A DNA stretch of 64,000 nt. Source: Micromonospora sp. WMMD812 (GTDB lineage: Bacteria; Actinomycetota; Actinomycetes; Mycobacteriales; Micromonosporaceae). The notes under the pieces were generated by a model that did no database searches, was not told where the DNA came from, and saw only the letters and a list, made by a program, of their open reading frames with translations. Within the stretch, counting starts at the first letter, position 1. Each line of letters starts with the position of its first letter. Shown here in pieces: positions 17,460 to 25,475 of the stretch. Both the position numbers and the translations under genes were made by a program. The DNA lies in contig NZ_CP114904.1 of assembly GCF_027497215.1 (NCBI RefSeq), positions 3,432,001-3,496,000 on the forward strand, written 5' to 3'.

Positions 17460-18098
17460 CTAGCGCCGGTTGAACAGCCGCCGTCGGGGACGCGGTCGCG
17501 GTCGCCGGCACCGCAGCTCGGGATCGTGGTCGACCCGGTCCCACCACAACGCCTGGATGACCCGCCCGTTAGGTAGCGTGTGCGTCGGCGGCCCGGAGGC
17601 CGGCACGAACCCTGACTTGGCCAACCAGCGCTGGCTGGCTACGTTCGTCGCCTCGCAGCCGGCAACGAGGCGCGCGATGCCGAAGTGCCGGTGCACCAAG
17701 GCGCACACCATGTCCAGCATCTCGTTGCCGTAACCCTGCGCGCGGTAGTCGCGGTGGACGGCACCGCCGACCTCGCTGACCCCGTTGGAACTGGCGACCG
17801 TCAAGCCGGCCACCAGGTGTCGGGTCAGCCGGTCAATGCCGGCGAAGAACAGGTAGTTCGGGTCGACCGGCAGAAGCGGCTGCTCGGAGTCCAGCGGATC
17901 GGCGATCGGGCCCAACGGGATCTGCCTCGCCTGGTGGAGGTACTCGGCCGGCCAGCCACAGTTCTCCACAGGGCCGTCGGCCACTGCGCGTGCCCATCGC
18001 GCCACATCACTCATGCGACTGGTGACGATCCACAAGCGTGAAGATTGTGCTACGTGCAGATCATCGGGGCGGCACAGTACGGCAGGGCGGGGATACAC
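17460..18098 (-). CDS. GNAT-family N-acetyltransferase
   Basis: A 212-residue protein with a GNAT core: SEVGGAVHRDYRAQGYGNEM is the acetyl-CoA binding loop and CEATNVASQRWLAKSGFVPA the closing helix and strand. It ends in a very Arg-rich tail (CRRPRPRPRRRLFNRR). The start is uncertain: GTG at 18098 retains a plausible first strand (SSRLWIVTSR), while ATG at 18014 gives a shorter protein; neither has a good ribosome site. Confidence 0.8.
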   Translation of the reverse strand: MYPRPAVLCRPDDLHVAQSSRLWIVTSRMSDVARWARAVADGPVENCGWPAEYLHQARQIPLGPIADPLDSEQPLLPVDPNYLFFAGIDRLTRHLVAGLTVASSNGVSEVGGAVHRDYRAQGYGNEMLDMVCALVHRHFGIARLVAGCEATNVASQRWLAKSGFVPASGPPTHTLPNGRVIQALWWDRVDHDPELRCRRPRPRPRRRLFNRR

Positions 18099-18188
18099 CC
18101 CGCGAACCTGGGCTAGGCGGATGTCGTCGACGTGACGACCCGACCAAGACCGGACACCGTGAAAGCGAAGGTCGCCGCGAGCGCCGAC

Positions 18189-18635
18189 TCACGGGACGCC
18201 CTCAAGGCCGTAGTGGCTCCAGAAAACCGGTCGGTGTTTGCGGAGCACTCCGCCGACGCGGGTGAGGAGCAGGTATCCGTCGGTCTGGACAAGCGCTGCG
18301 TCTTCGGGCCGGCCGGCCAGCACCCGTGCGACAGTGGCGGCCATGTTCGGGATGCCCTTCTCCGCGATCTCGTCGCCGCGCATCGAGAAGCCGACGTTGA
18401 CGTAGTCGGTCAGTTCCCACTCCCAGAGCGACCCGTCGTCGTCCTCGGCATCGAAGTAACCGTGATCGCCCGTGTAGACGCTCAGGGCATAGCCACGCTG
18501 TTCGTAAAGCCGCGCGCTGAGCACTCGCGGGAGAGCCGTCGGCGTGGGCTTCTCGGAGGGGTCGGCGGCTGCGAGTTCGGCTATGTCCTCCAGAGCAATG
18601 TCGCCGGCCAGCGTGAGCCGAAACTCCAAAGCCAT
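18189..18635 (-). CDS. SitI3-like immunity protein
   Basis: A 148-residue acidic soluble protein: MALEFRLTLAGD, LPRVLSARLYEQRGY, ALSVYTGDHGYFDAEDDDGS and WEWELTDYVNVGFSMR. I recognise this as the SitI3 family, the immunity partner of SitA3-type toxins first described in Myxococcus. The ATG at 18635 follows GAGAGG and lies only 14 bases after the tRNase toxin stop, the standard toxin-immunity order. It is predicted to bind and neutralise the toxin encoded just upstream. A longer upstream frame overlaps the toxin and is rejected. Confidence 0.8.
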   Translation of the reverse strand: MALEFRLTLAGDIALEDIAELAAADPSEKPTPTALPRVLSARLYEQRGYALSVYTGDHGYFDAEDDDGSLWEWELTDYVNVGFSMRGDEIAEKGIPNMAATVARVLAGRPEDAALVQTDGYLLLTRVGGVLRKHRPVFWSHYGLEGVP

Positions 18636-18649
18636 GTCGCAACCTCTCG

Positions 18650-19222
18650 TCAGTCTCGCCGTACGATCTGCACGATCGCGCCGCTTGGTGTCAGCGCGAC
18701 CAGTTCCTTCAGCCGCTCTATGGGCCAGTCGTCGAATTGGTGACGCAGGGCTGACACATCTCCGCGCCAGTCCTTGAGATTCAGCACCACCCGTTCGGTC
18801 TGTCCACTGTCGATCTTGTCGGCGATCCCACTCCAGACGCCTCTGACCGGCCTGCTCGGGGTGGGAGAGTAGCAATCAAAGACGTGCCCTTCGATCAGGT
18901 AATCCGGATCCGTCTGCGCGTCGCCGACGTCTCCGGTGCGAAGCCGAGCCTCCGCAACCTCAAGCCGTGTCGGGTTCTGGTGGATCTGGTAGCCCTTGTC
19001 GGCGATCTTGTCAGCGCCTTCGTTCTCGAGTTGCAGCGAGCGCCGCACCACGTCGTCTTCCCTGGGTCTGATCCGGGTTCGCGGTCCGGTCGGTCTGCCT
19101 CCGGGCGCACCCGTCGGTCGTCTTGTCCAAGGCGTATCCGCCTTGCTGACATCGGTAGCACGAGTTGCTGCGGCGCGATCGGGGGCAGGGCTGGTCGGTG
19201 CCGGGCCGCCAGCCCCGGTCAG
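18650..19222 (-). CDS. CdiA-type C-terminal tRNase toxin domain, in -1 frame to the DUF6244 gene
   Basis: The last ~133 codons are a CdiA-C tRNA nuclease domain: LQLENEGADKIADKGYQIHQ, PDYLIEGHVFDCYSP, ERVVLNLKDWRGDV and DDWPIERLKEL, with acidic and Lys residues of a PD-(D/E)xK-like fold. The frame is open without a stop back to base 19222, through a Pro/Thr/Arg-rich linker (LTGAGGPAPTSPAPDRAAAT...), with no ATG, GTG or TTG before GTG-GTG at 19051/19048. It therefore reads as the C-terminal half of a longer toxin whose N-terminus is the DUF6244 frame, reached by a -1 shift at 19222-19228. Internal initiation at 19051 (AGGGA 7 bases upstream) would give a 133-residue free toxin. Immunity gene follows. 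Confidence 0.75.
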   Translation of the reverse strand: MTGAGGPAPTSPAPDRAAATRATDVSKADTPWTRRPTGAPGGRPTGPRTRIRPREDDVVRRSLQLENEGADKIADKGYQIHQNPTRLEVAEARLRTGDVGDAQTDPDYLIEGHVFDCYSPTPSRPVRGVWSGIADKIDSGQTERVVLNLKDWRGDVSALRHQFDDWPIERLKELVALTPSGAIVQIVRRD

Positions 19223-19228
19223 TTTCCC
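19187..19228 (-). promoter_or_regulatory. Candidate programmed -1 frameshift signal (slippery heptamer, stop, stem-loop)
   Basis: Read on the minus strand the DUF6244 frame ends GCG GGA AAC TGA. G_GGA_AAC (19222-19228) is an X_XXY_YYZ heptamer in the correct phase, and a tandem -1 slip enters the toxin frame exactly (GGG AAA CTG ACC). Five bases after the heptamer, GGGGCTGG (19209-19216) can pair with CCAGCCCT (19187-19194) around a 14-base loop, 7 Watson-Crick pairs plus a G-U. Slippery site, spacing and structure are the three elements of known -1 sites; phage lambda G-GT uses the related GGGAAAG. Confidence 0.6.
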
Positions 19229-19746
19229 GCCGACCCCAGCCGCCGCGCTTCGGCGATCGCCGCCTCCACGGCTTGTTCGGCGGCGCTGGCGCGTTGTGCC
19301 AACAGGGCGAGGACCTGCTTGATGCCGTCCAGCGCCTGGAGCAGCGGGCCGGGCTGCCCGCCGTGCAGGACCGTGGTGACGAGTTGCTGCACCGTGCCGA
19401 TCTGGGTGATCGTGGCCGCCGACGCCTCGCGGGCACCGATGATGCCCTGCTGTACGGGGGCCAGTGCGGCGACGGTGTCCTGGGGTGTCGCCTCGCGCGG
19501 AACCGCGGCGGTGGCCTTGCTGGCCTCGTCGATCGCGGTGCCGAGGCCGCTCAGGCCGCCCCGGATGTCGCCGATCGCGGCGCGTACCCGGGTCATGCCC
19601 GCCGCGACGGCGGCGAACCCGGCGCCGGCGGCCTTCAGGGCGATCTCCTGGGCCTGGTTGTCGGCCGCGGCCGTCAGCCCCTGCGCTCGCTCCGCGCCGT
19701 TGGCCAGCGCCTGGAGTTCACCGGTGATCGTCTCGACCTGCGTCAC
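19219..19746 (-). CDS. DUF6244-like helical protein (N-terminal module of a polymorphic toxin)
   Basis: A 175-residue, almost entirely helical Ala/Gln-rich protein (VETITGELQALANGAERAQG, AGMTRVRAAIGDIRGGLSGL, LLQALDGIKQVLALLAQRAS), ending AEARRLGSAGN. It has no signal peptide. It resembles the micromonosporal DUF6244 family and, in general shape, the WXG100/LXG coiled-coil modules that lead type VII-secreted toxins. The GTG at 19746 is a best guess; TTG at about 19761 is possible. The stop sits inside a predicted -1 frameshift site that would append the tRNase domain. A short product and a long fusion may both be made. Confidence 0.7.
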   Translation of the reverse strand: MTQVETITGELQALANGAERAQGLTAAADNQAQEIALKAAGAGFAAVAAGMTRVRAAIGDIRGGLSGLGTAIDEASKATAAVPREATPQDTVAALAPVQQGIIGAREASAATITQIGTVQQLVTTVLHGGQPGPLLQALDGIKQVLALLAQRASAAEQAVEAAIAEARRLGSAGN

Positions 19747-19942
19747 GGGGTCACGTACCTCAATCGACGACGGTGGAGATGCTCGGCCTCGAAACCTACC
19801 GGGAATCACGCAGGCCGGCGACCCCGAACGGACCGGGCCGGACAACGGCGGCGGCCCGGAAGGAGCCGGCTGGGTCAACGGCCCGCGACCCCGAAGGAGC
19901 AAGGTGGAGCAACGGCCGGCGACCGCGAGGGTGCCGGCTGGG

Positions 19943-21271
19943 TCAGCCGGCGGCGACACGGTGCGGGCGCAGGTGGGTCAGCGTCGACTGGTTCGCCTCC
20001 CAGCCGTCGGGGAACTTCACCGGCACGTCGAGGTGCATCGGCTCGGTGGACGGGTGGGCGTCGAGCAGGTCGCCGATGCCGTCCCGCGCCACCACGACGC
20101 ACGCGTGCCGGTGGCGTGACGCCAGCACGCACAGCCGCCCCGACTCCAGGTGGAACGCCGTCGCGTCCCGCCGCCCGGACAGCGGGTGCAGCACGATCGT
20201 CAGGTCGTACTCGCGGCCCTGGAGCCGGTTGGCGGTGTCGACGGTGATGCCGGCTCCGGCTGCGCCGAGCTGCGCGCGGATGACGGCGACCTGGTCGCGG
20301 TGGGCGGCGCCGATCGCGAGGCGGTCCGCGGTCACCGGCGCTCCCGTGGGCGCCTGCTCGGAGACGGCGACCGCGCCCCGCTCCAGCACCCGCACCGCGA
20401 GGGCCACGCACGCCGCCGCGGCTTCCACATCGGTACGTAGGGTGTGCCGCTCCGGCAGCGCGTAGAGCGCCCAGCCGGTGCGGGCGGCCGTTTCGATCGC
20501 GGCGTCGACCGCGTCGCCCGGGCCGGGCCCGGTGAGCGACAGCGCCCGCTCGTCGCGCCCGGTGCCGGCGCGGAAGCCGGTGAACGGGTAGAACGCGGCG
20601 GCCACCAGGGGCGCGGCGGAGGCCGGCAGCCGCCACGAGACGGGTAGCCGGTGAACAGGCAGATCGGGGTTGTGCCGCAGGAGCACCGCGACCGCGGACT
20701 GCATCGGGTCCCAGGTGAGGCCGGTCCAGCGCGCGGTGTCGACGGTGGAGAACGGGTCGAGCTGCCCGGGGTCGCCGACGAACAGGGCCCGTTCGAATCT
20801 GCCGGCCACGCGCAGCAGGGCGTCCGAGCGCATCTGGTACGCCTCGTCGACGATCGCCCACGGCCAGGAGCCCTCGGTGACTGTGGCCCACTTGGCGGCC
20901 GTACCGATGATGACGGCCGCGCTGCCGAGGTCGGTGACCTTCGCGGCGACCTGGACCGTGTCGTGGCCCCGGACCCGCGCGGACGGCTGGTAGTCGGTGG
21001 CGGAGAGCCGGCCGATGCGCAGCTCGGGTGCCTTGCGGGCGAGGCGGTCGATGAGGTCGTCGACCTGCTCGTTGGTCTGCGCGATGACGATCAGCGGCTC
21101 GTCGGCGGCGGCCAGCTCGACGGCGGCGCGGACCACCAGGGTCGACTTGCCGGCCCCGGGTGGCGAGTCGACCACCACGCCGCGGTGGTCACCGGAGCGG
21201 ACGTCGGCGAGCACGGCCGTGATGACGCGCTCGGCCTCCACCGCGGGTGGCAACTCCAGCCCAGCCAGCAC
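19943..21271 (-). CDS. AAA/superfamily 1-type helicase-like ATPase
   Basis: A 442-residue protein: Walker A DSPPGAGKSTL near residue 40, a QTNEQVDDLIDRL motif Ia, DEAYQM as Walker B/motif II, LFVGDPGQLDPFS as motif III, and motifs V/VI late (TANRLQGREYDLTIVLHPLSG, CVLASRHRHACVVV). This is the layout of compact SF1 (UPF1-like) helicases. The GTG at 21271 is preceded by GGGGAGGGGCAC, which rules out the longer frame. Downstream on the same strand is the DUF6244 toxin, with a 197-base gap, so co-transcription is uncertain. Role unknown; nucleic-acid remodelling is likely. Confidence 0.8.
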   Translation of the reverse strand: MLAGLELPPAVEAERVITAVLADVRSGDHRGVVVDSPPGAGKSTLVVRAAVELAAADEPLIVIAQTNEQVDDLIDRLARKAPELRIGRLSATDYQPSARVRGHDTVQVAAKVTDLGSAAVIIGTAAKWATVTEGSWPWAIVDEAYQMRSDALLRVAGRFERALFVGDPGQLDPFSTVDTARWTGLTWDPMQSAVAVLLRHNPDLPVHRLPVSWRLPASAAPLVAAAFYPFTGFRAGTGRDERALSLTGPGPGDAVDAAIETAARTGWALYALPERHTLRTDVEAAAACVALAVRVLERGAVAVSEQAPTGAPVTADRLAIGAAHRDQVAVIRAQLGAAGAGITVDTANRLQGREYDLTIVLHPLSGRRDATAFHLESGRLCVLASRHRHACVVVARDGIGDLLDAHPSTEPMHLDVPVKFPDGWEANQSTLTHLRPHRVAAG

Positions 21272-21421
21272 GTGCCCCTCCCCTCGCCGCTGTCGGCACC
21301 CTACCGGCACCCTCCGACGACCGATCGATGACGCTTCGGCGACCGGTCGCCCGGAGCGTCGGGTCGCTGGACCGCCGAGCTCGTCGGCCCGGGCCGAGGA
21401 CGACATCGTTCCGAGGGTCGG

Positions 21422-22105
21422 TCAGCGGCCGGCCGCCGTCAGGTAGGCGGCGAGGTGGCCGCCGGCCACCAGCATCGCGCGGCCACGGGCGGCCAGGCGT
21501 TGCCGCCAGGCGTCGAGGGACTCGGCCAGCGGCCCGGGTCCGGAGGCGGTGCGGACCTGCGCCATGACCGTCGCGATGTGGTCGAGCAGGTAGCCGCCGC
21601 GGCGCAGCAGGTGCGCGAGGTCGGCGTCGCGGACGTCGTCGGGGCCGTAGAGGCGTTGGTGACTGGCGCGGTCGCGGGCCGGGGTGAGGATGCCGGCCCG
21701 TTCCCACTTGCGCAGGGTCGCGGGCGTCACGCCGAGCCGGTGGGCGAGGGCGCCGACGGTCAGCGGCCGGTCGGGTCGGTCCGGGGGCGGCGCCGCGGTG
21801 AGCACCCCGATCGTCGTCTCGACGGCGTCGAGGGTCTCCCGGTCGCGGAGCAGCTGCGCGTGGCCGCCGTCGACGGCGCGCAGGGCGGCGTCGAGATCGC
21901 CGCGGGTCGCCGCCCGCATGATCTCGGCGGCGACTCCGTAGCCGTACGCCGGGACGAGCGCGAGGTACGCGCGGAGCGCCGCGGCGTGCAGGTCGGTGTA
22001 GGCGCGGTAGCCGCTGGGGGTGCGATCGGCGGCCGGGAGGACGCCGTCGCGCTCGTAGTTGCGGACGGCCTGGGTGGAGATGCCGTGCTCGCGGGCGAGG
22101 TCCAC
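21422..22105 (-). CDS. MerR/TioE-type regulator with two HTH modules
   Basis: A 227-residue protein with an N-terminal MerR HTH (DLAREHGISTQAVRNYERDG, LPAADRTPSGYRAYTD), a helical linker, and a second MerR-like HTH (LTVGALAHRLGVTPATLRKW, ERAGILTPARDRASHQRLYG). This doubled arrangement is that of TioE-like regulators described in Micromonospora. GTG at 22105 is taken as start, but GGAGGACAG lies about 11 bases further upstream than ideal, so the true start may be an unusual codon just before. Divergent from the DUF6194 gene. Confidence 0.85.
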   Translation of the reverse strand: MDLAREHGISTQAVRNYERDGVLPAADRTPSGYRAYTDLHAAALRAYLALVPAYGYGVAAEIMRAATRGDLDAALRAVDGGHAQLLRDRETLDAVETTIGVLTAAPPPDRPDRPLTVGALAHRLGVTPATLRKWERAGILTPARDRASHQRLYGPDDVRDADLAHLLRRGGYLLDHIATVMAQVRTASGPGPLAESLDAWRQRLAARGRAMLVAGGHLAAYLTAAGR

Positions 22106-22206
22106 CGGCCGGTAGACCTGTCCTCCGGTTTGAGGGTTCAGGCGTGCTCCTCGGGCTCAACCGCGGGGAAGGTCTCAATAGGTGGTTCAACGATACGGTG
22201 AAGGTC

Positions 22207-22728
22207 ATGGCTTCTTCTCAGGTACCCTCCCCCGACCCTCACGAGCCCGCCTTGAGCGTGGACGCCCTCGCCGGACGGATTCTCGCCCTGCCCGAGGTCG
22301 AGGTTCTGCGGGCCGACGAGGCGTCGGGCGCTCCGGAATCGAACTGGGGCAACTGGTTCTTCTTCGTCGGCCCGGACCGCCGGATGCCGTTCGCCACCAT
22401 CGTCGTACGCGACATGCCCGGCTTCGACGAGGAATCGCGGCTCGACCGGCCGGACGTCTACCGGCTCAACCTGGACCTGGGCCGCCACGAGTTCGAGCGG
22501 CTGTTCGGCTACCCGCCGGCGCAGTCCGCCGACCATCGGGCGTCGGTCGACGTCGCCGCGCTGGACGAGGTGCTGCCGCATCCGGTCTACGGCACCGCCG
22601 CCTGGGCGTGCGTCCTCAACCCCGGCCCCCGGAGCCGGGCCGAGGTGGATCGGCTGCTCGCACACGCGCACGGCCGGGCGGTGGAGCGGCACCGCCGCAG
22701 GCTCGACCGTGGCGGCGAGTCGTCCTGA
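22207..22728 (+). CDS. DUF6194 family protein
   Basis: A 173-residue soluble protein with the stretch SNWGNWFFFVGPDRRMPFATIVVRD (about residues 47-71), then RPDVYRLNLDLGRHEFERLF and a late HPVYGTAAWACVLNPGPRS. I recognise this as the DUF6194 group, common in actinomycetes and of unknown function. The ATG at 22207 follows GTGAAGG; 21 in-frame upstream codons exist but lack a ribosome site. It shares a 101-base divergent promoter region with the MerR/TioE-type gene, the usual layout for a MerR target. Confidence 0.75.
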   Translation: MASSQVPSPDPHEPALSVDALAGRILALPEVEVLRADEASGAPESNWGNWFFFVGPDRRMPFATIVVRDMPGFDEESRLDRPDVYRLNLDLGRHEFERLFGYPPAQSADHRASVDVAALDEVLPHPVYGTAAWACVLNPGPRSRAEVDRLLAHAHGRAVERHRRRLDRGGESS

Positions 22729-22947
22729 CCGTGCGGGTGGCGCCGGACGCGAAGGCGTGCCCACCAAGCCGCGAGCGGCGTCGGGTGCGACGGCGTCGCC
22801 CGCCAAGCGGCGGTGGCGCCCGGGCGACGGCGTCCTCCGCCACACGGCGGAGACCGGCCAGATGATCAAGAGAGCACGGGCGGTTCATGTCGATCATCTC
22901 CCCCGTTCATCCCCGCATGATCGGCTCGTCGGGAACCTTTTCGCTGG

Positions 22948-22969
22948 TCCGGCCGCCTCCTCGGCCGGA
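22948..22969. repeat. Hairpin in the leader of the phosphodiester glycosidase gene
   Basis: TCCGGCCG-cctcct-CGGCCGGA is a perfect 8-base-pair stem with a 6-base loop, located 47-68 bases before the ATG. It could be the terminator of an upstream transcript, since the DUF6194 gene ends 220 bases earlier, or an mRNA leader structure. Confidence 0.5.
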
Positions 22970-23015
22970 TCGACCCCGGGCACGCGCCCGGGATCGCACG
23001 GAGAAAGGAGCGGCG

Positions 23016-24281
23016 ATGAGGTCATCACACCTCGTGCGCCCGACTCTGGCGCTGCTGCTCGCCACGGGGCTGAGCACCCTCGTGACGCCCACCGGCACCG
23101 CCCAGGCCGCGACCGGCCCCGCGACGTCGGTGTCCACTGCGGACACCTCGATCACCTTCACCGCGACTGAGAAACTCGCCCCGGGCGTCACTTACGGGTC
23201 GTTCCAGGTGGACACGCCGCGTGGCGCGACCGTCGGTTACCTGCTCACCGCCGACCTGCACAAGAACAAGGTCTCCCTGGACCTGCTGCACCCCGGCAGC
23301 GTCGCGCAGCGCCAGGTCGTCTCGGCCATGACCAACGGCCAGGGCGCCGTCGCCGGCGTGAACGGCGACTTCTTCAACATCAGCGAGACCCACGCCGGAG
23401 TCGCGCCGACCGGCTCGGCGTCGGGCCCGGAGATCGCCGACGGCGAGGACCTGAAGTTCGCCGTGCCGACCGCGCAGCGCTTCGGCCCGGGCCTCGCCCC
23501 CGGCACCTCGACCCGTGACGTGTTCGGTGTGGGCGTGAACGGCAAGGCGCGCGTCGACACCCTGTCCCTGGCCGGCGAGGTGCGCAGCGCCAAGGGCACG
23601 ATCGCCCTCGGCGGCCTCAACCAGTACGCGCTGCCGGTCGGCGGCGTGGGCATGTTCACCGCCGACTGGGGCACCGCCTCCCGGGTCCGGTCGACCTGCG
23701 GCAGCGACACCAGCCGCAACGATCCGTGTAGCACCCACACCTACGAGGTGACCGTCCGCCGGGGTGTGGTGACCTCGGTGAGCCCGACGCCGGGCGCGGG
23801 CGCCATCCCGAGCGACACGCAGGTGCTGGTCGGCCGCGAGGGCGGCGCGGACGCGCTCGACGACCTCGTCGTCGGCGACCGGGTCAAGGTGGACGAGAAG
23901 CTCGTCTCGGTGGGCAAGCCGAAGCTGACGTTCGCGGTCGGCGGCGCGCCGATCCTGCGTGACGGGCAGCCCCTCGCGGGCCTGGACACGAAGACCGCCG
24001 CCGTCCGCAGCTCGGCCGGGGTCAGCGCCGACGGCAGAACGGTGTACCTCGTCGCGCTGGCCGGCCGCGCCCCCGCCAGCGCGGGCTTCACGATCGCCGA
24101 GCTGGCCGACCTGATGCGGTCGCTCGGAGCGGACGCCGCGGTGAACCTGGACGGCGGCGGCTCGACCACGATCGCCGTCCGGGAGCCGGGCCAGACGGCG
24201 GCGACCGCCCGCAACAACCCCTCCGACGGTACGGAGCGCGCGGTCGCCAACGGCATCGGCATCTTCGTGGGCCGCGACTGA
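23016..24281 (+). CDS. Secreted phosphodiester glycosidase (NAGPA-like)
   Basis: A 421-residue exported protein: Sec signal peptide (MRSSHLVRPTLALLLATGL... to TAQA-A), then the NAGPA/phosphodiester glycosidase fold. The two family signatures are GVNGDFFNISETH and the C-terminal VNLDGGGSTTIAVREP, with NPSDGTERAVANGIGIF at the end. Family members remove sugar phosphodiester groups (N-acetylglucosamine-1-phosphodiester alpha-N-acetylglucosaminidase in animals; exopolysaccharide or wall-polymer modification in bacteria). The ATG follows GAGAAAGGAG. A second paralogue lies at 37347-38642. Ends in a strong terminator. Confidence 0.9.
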   Translation: MRSSHLVRPTLALLLATGLSTLVTPTGTAQAATGPATSVSTADTSITFTATEKLAPGVTYGSFQVDTPRGATVGYLLTADLHKNKVSLDLLHPGSVAQRQVVSAMTNGQGAVAGVNGDFFNISETHAGVAPTGSASGPEIADGEDLKFAVPTAQRFGPGLAPGTSTRDVFGVGVNGKARVDTLSLAGEVRSAKGTIALGGLNQYALPVGGVGMFTADWGTASRVRSTCGSDTSRNDPCSTHTYEVTVRRGVVTSVSPTPGAGAIPSDTQVLVGREGGADALDDLVVGDRVKVDEKLVSVGKPKLTFAVGGAPILRDGQPLAGLDTKTAAVRSSAGVSADGRTVYLVALAGRAPASAGFTIAELADLMRSLGADAAVNLDGGGSTTIAVREPGQTAATARNNPSDGTERAVANGIGIFVGRD

Positions 24282-24298
24282 CCGACCGGTCGATCAGC

Positions 24299-24338
24299 GC
24301 GGGAGCCTCGCCCGGCCACCGTCGGGCGGGGCTCCCGC
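24299..24338 (+). terminator. Terminator of the phosphodiester glycosidase gene
   Basis: GCGGGAGCC-TCGCCCG pairs with CGGGCGG-GGCTCCCGC across an 8-base loop, with a single T-G wobble in 16 pairs. It begins 18 bases after the stop codon. Confidence 0.85.
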
Positions 24339-24404
24339 CGTTTCCGCGGGCGCCCGGTCGGCCGCCCGATGACTAGGCGCCGGCTGGCCGGGTACGCGCC
24401 GCTC

Positions 24405-24626
24405 ATGGGTAGCCAGAAGCCGAACAAGCATGATCCCGGCGGCGAATCGGCGCGTGGACGGCGACATCCGGGCAGTGGCGCCCGGGGTCGGCAGGGCTCG
24501 GAGGTCGAGCACTCGCCGGACCGTCGGCACCTGCGGGCCGCGACCGGGACGTCCGGCAGCGAACGTGACCACGGACGGGCCAAGGTCGAGGGCAGCGAAC
24601 GCATCCAGCGCCAGGGCAGCCGCTGA
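24405..24626 (+). CDS. Small hydrophilic protein, unknown
   Basis: A 73-residue, strongly charged, probably disordered protein (GSQKPNKHDPGGESARGRR, ERDHGRAKVEGSERIQRQG) without hydrophobic segments. Third codon positions are overwhelmingly G or C, which supports translation, but the ribosome site before the ATG is weak. It sits alone between the glycosidase and the GYD gene. It could be a small basic stress protein; nothing in the sequence assigns a role. Confidence 0.45.
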   Translation: MGSQKPNKHDPGGESARGRRHPGSGARGRQGSEVEHSPDRRHLRAATGTSGSERDHGRAKVEGSERIQRQGSR

Positions 24627-24713
24627 CCACGATCGTGGTACGCCACGAGTAGTCCGTGCCGGCACCCGCGCCCGCGGCGCGGGTGCCGCATCGTCGGGGA
24701 GGGTGACGTCACG

Positions 24714-25034
24714 GTGGCGATGTTCCTGCTCAAGTCGACCTACACGATCGATGGGGTCAAGGGGCTGGTCAACGACGGTGGCACGAAGCGTGTCGACGTC
24801 GTCCGGAAGATGGTCGAGGACGCCGGCGGGCGGATGGAGTCGATGTACTTCGGCTTCGGCGACCACGACACGTACGTGCTGTGTGAGCTGCCGGACCACA
24901 AGACGGCGGCCCGGCTCGCCATCGACATCCGGGCCGCCGGCGGCGTCGACACGCGGGTCGTCCCCGTGCTGACGGCGGACGAGGTCGACGCGGCGACCCG
25001 GCGGAAGATCGCCTATGAGGCGCCGGGCCGGTGA
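24714..25034 (+). CDS. GYD domain protein
   Basis: A 106-residue protein with the GYD-domain pattern MFLLKSTYTIDGVKGLVNDG, then VRKMVEDAGGRMESMYFGFG and a D-x-Y/V-L-E/C-L strand (DHDTYVLCELPD). GYD proteins are small ferredoxin-like-fold proteins of unknown role. The GTG at 24714 follows GGGAGGGTGACG; ATG at 24720 is an alternative start. Confidence 0.85.
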   Translation: MAMFLLKSTYTIDGVKGLVNDGGTKRVDVVRKMVEDAGGRMESMYFGFGDHDTYVLCELPDHKTAARLAIDIRAAGGVDTRVVPVLTADEVDAATRRKIAYEAPGR

Positions 25035-25073
25035 GCGCCTGACCCCTCCGGCGGCTCCCCCCGGGGTCGGGTG

Positions 25074-25475
25074 TCAGCGGGCGTCGGTGACGACGTGGGA
25101 GCAGGCGGCGCAGGCCGAGCGGCCCTGCTCGGCGTACCAGCGGCAGCTGCGCCGGATGGCGCAGCGCGGCAGGTCGGCCTCGGTCTCGCCGGTGGTCTCC
25201 TGGTACGAGGCGGCGAGGCGTTCGCCGAGGCCGCAGTGGGAGCCCGTCCAGAAGCCGCACGAGGTGGTGACGCAGGGGCCGGCGAGGCGGAACTGCGACT
25301 CCACCGGCCGGTCCGTGCCGGCCGTGGCGAGGGCGACGTCGGCCGGCAGCTGCGGCGTGACATAGGCGACCCGACCCGCCGGAGTGATCATGCCGAGGAA
25401 GACCGTGGCGTTGGCCGCGGGCGTACTCGGGCACATCCGCTCCGGCGAGGCCGGCCGGGAGACCGTGTCGGTCAC
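25074..25475 (-). CDS. Cysteine-rich hypothetical protein, third gene of an operon
   Basis: A 133-residue protein with a Cys cluster in its second half (GPCVTTSCGFWTGSHCGLG and PRCAIRRSCRWYAEQGRSAC, then AACSH). The pattern suggests a metal site or disulfide-rich fold. There is no signal peptide. The GTG at 25475 overlaps the preceding gene's stop (GTGA), so the genes are translationally coupled. I do not recognise the family. Confidence 0.65.
   Translation of the reverse strand: MTDTVSRPASPERMCPSTPAANATVFLGMITPAGRVAYVTPQLPADVALATAGTDRPVESQFRLAGPCVTTSCGFWTGSHCGLGERLAASYQETTGETEADLPRCAIRRSCRWYAEQGRSACAACSHVVTDAR

Noticed and set aside
24294..24899. 201-codon minus-strand frame over the small hydrophilic ORF and GYD gene
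   Set aside because: It is antisense to a clear GYD-domain gene and contains a terminator stem.
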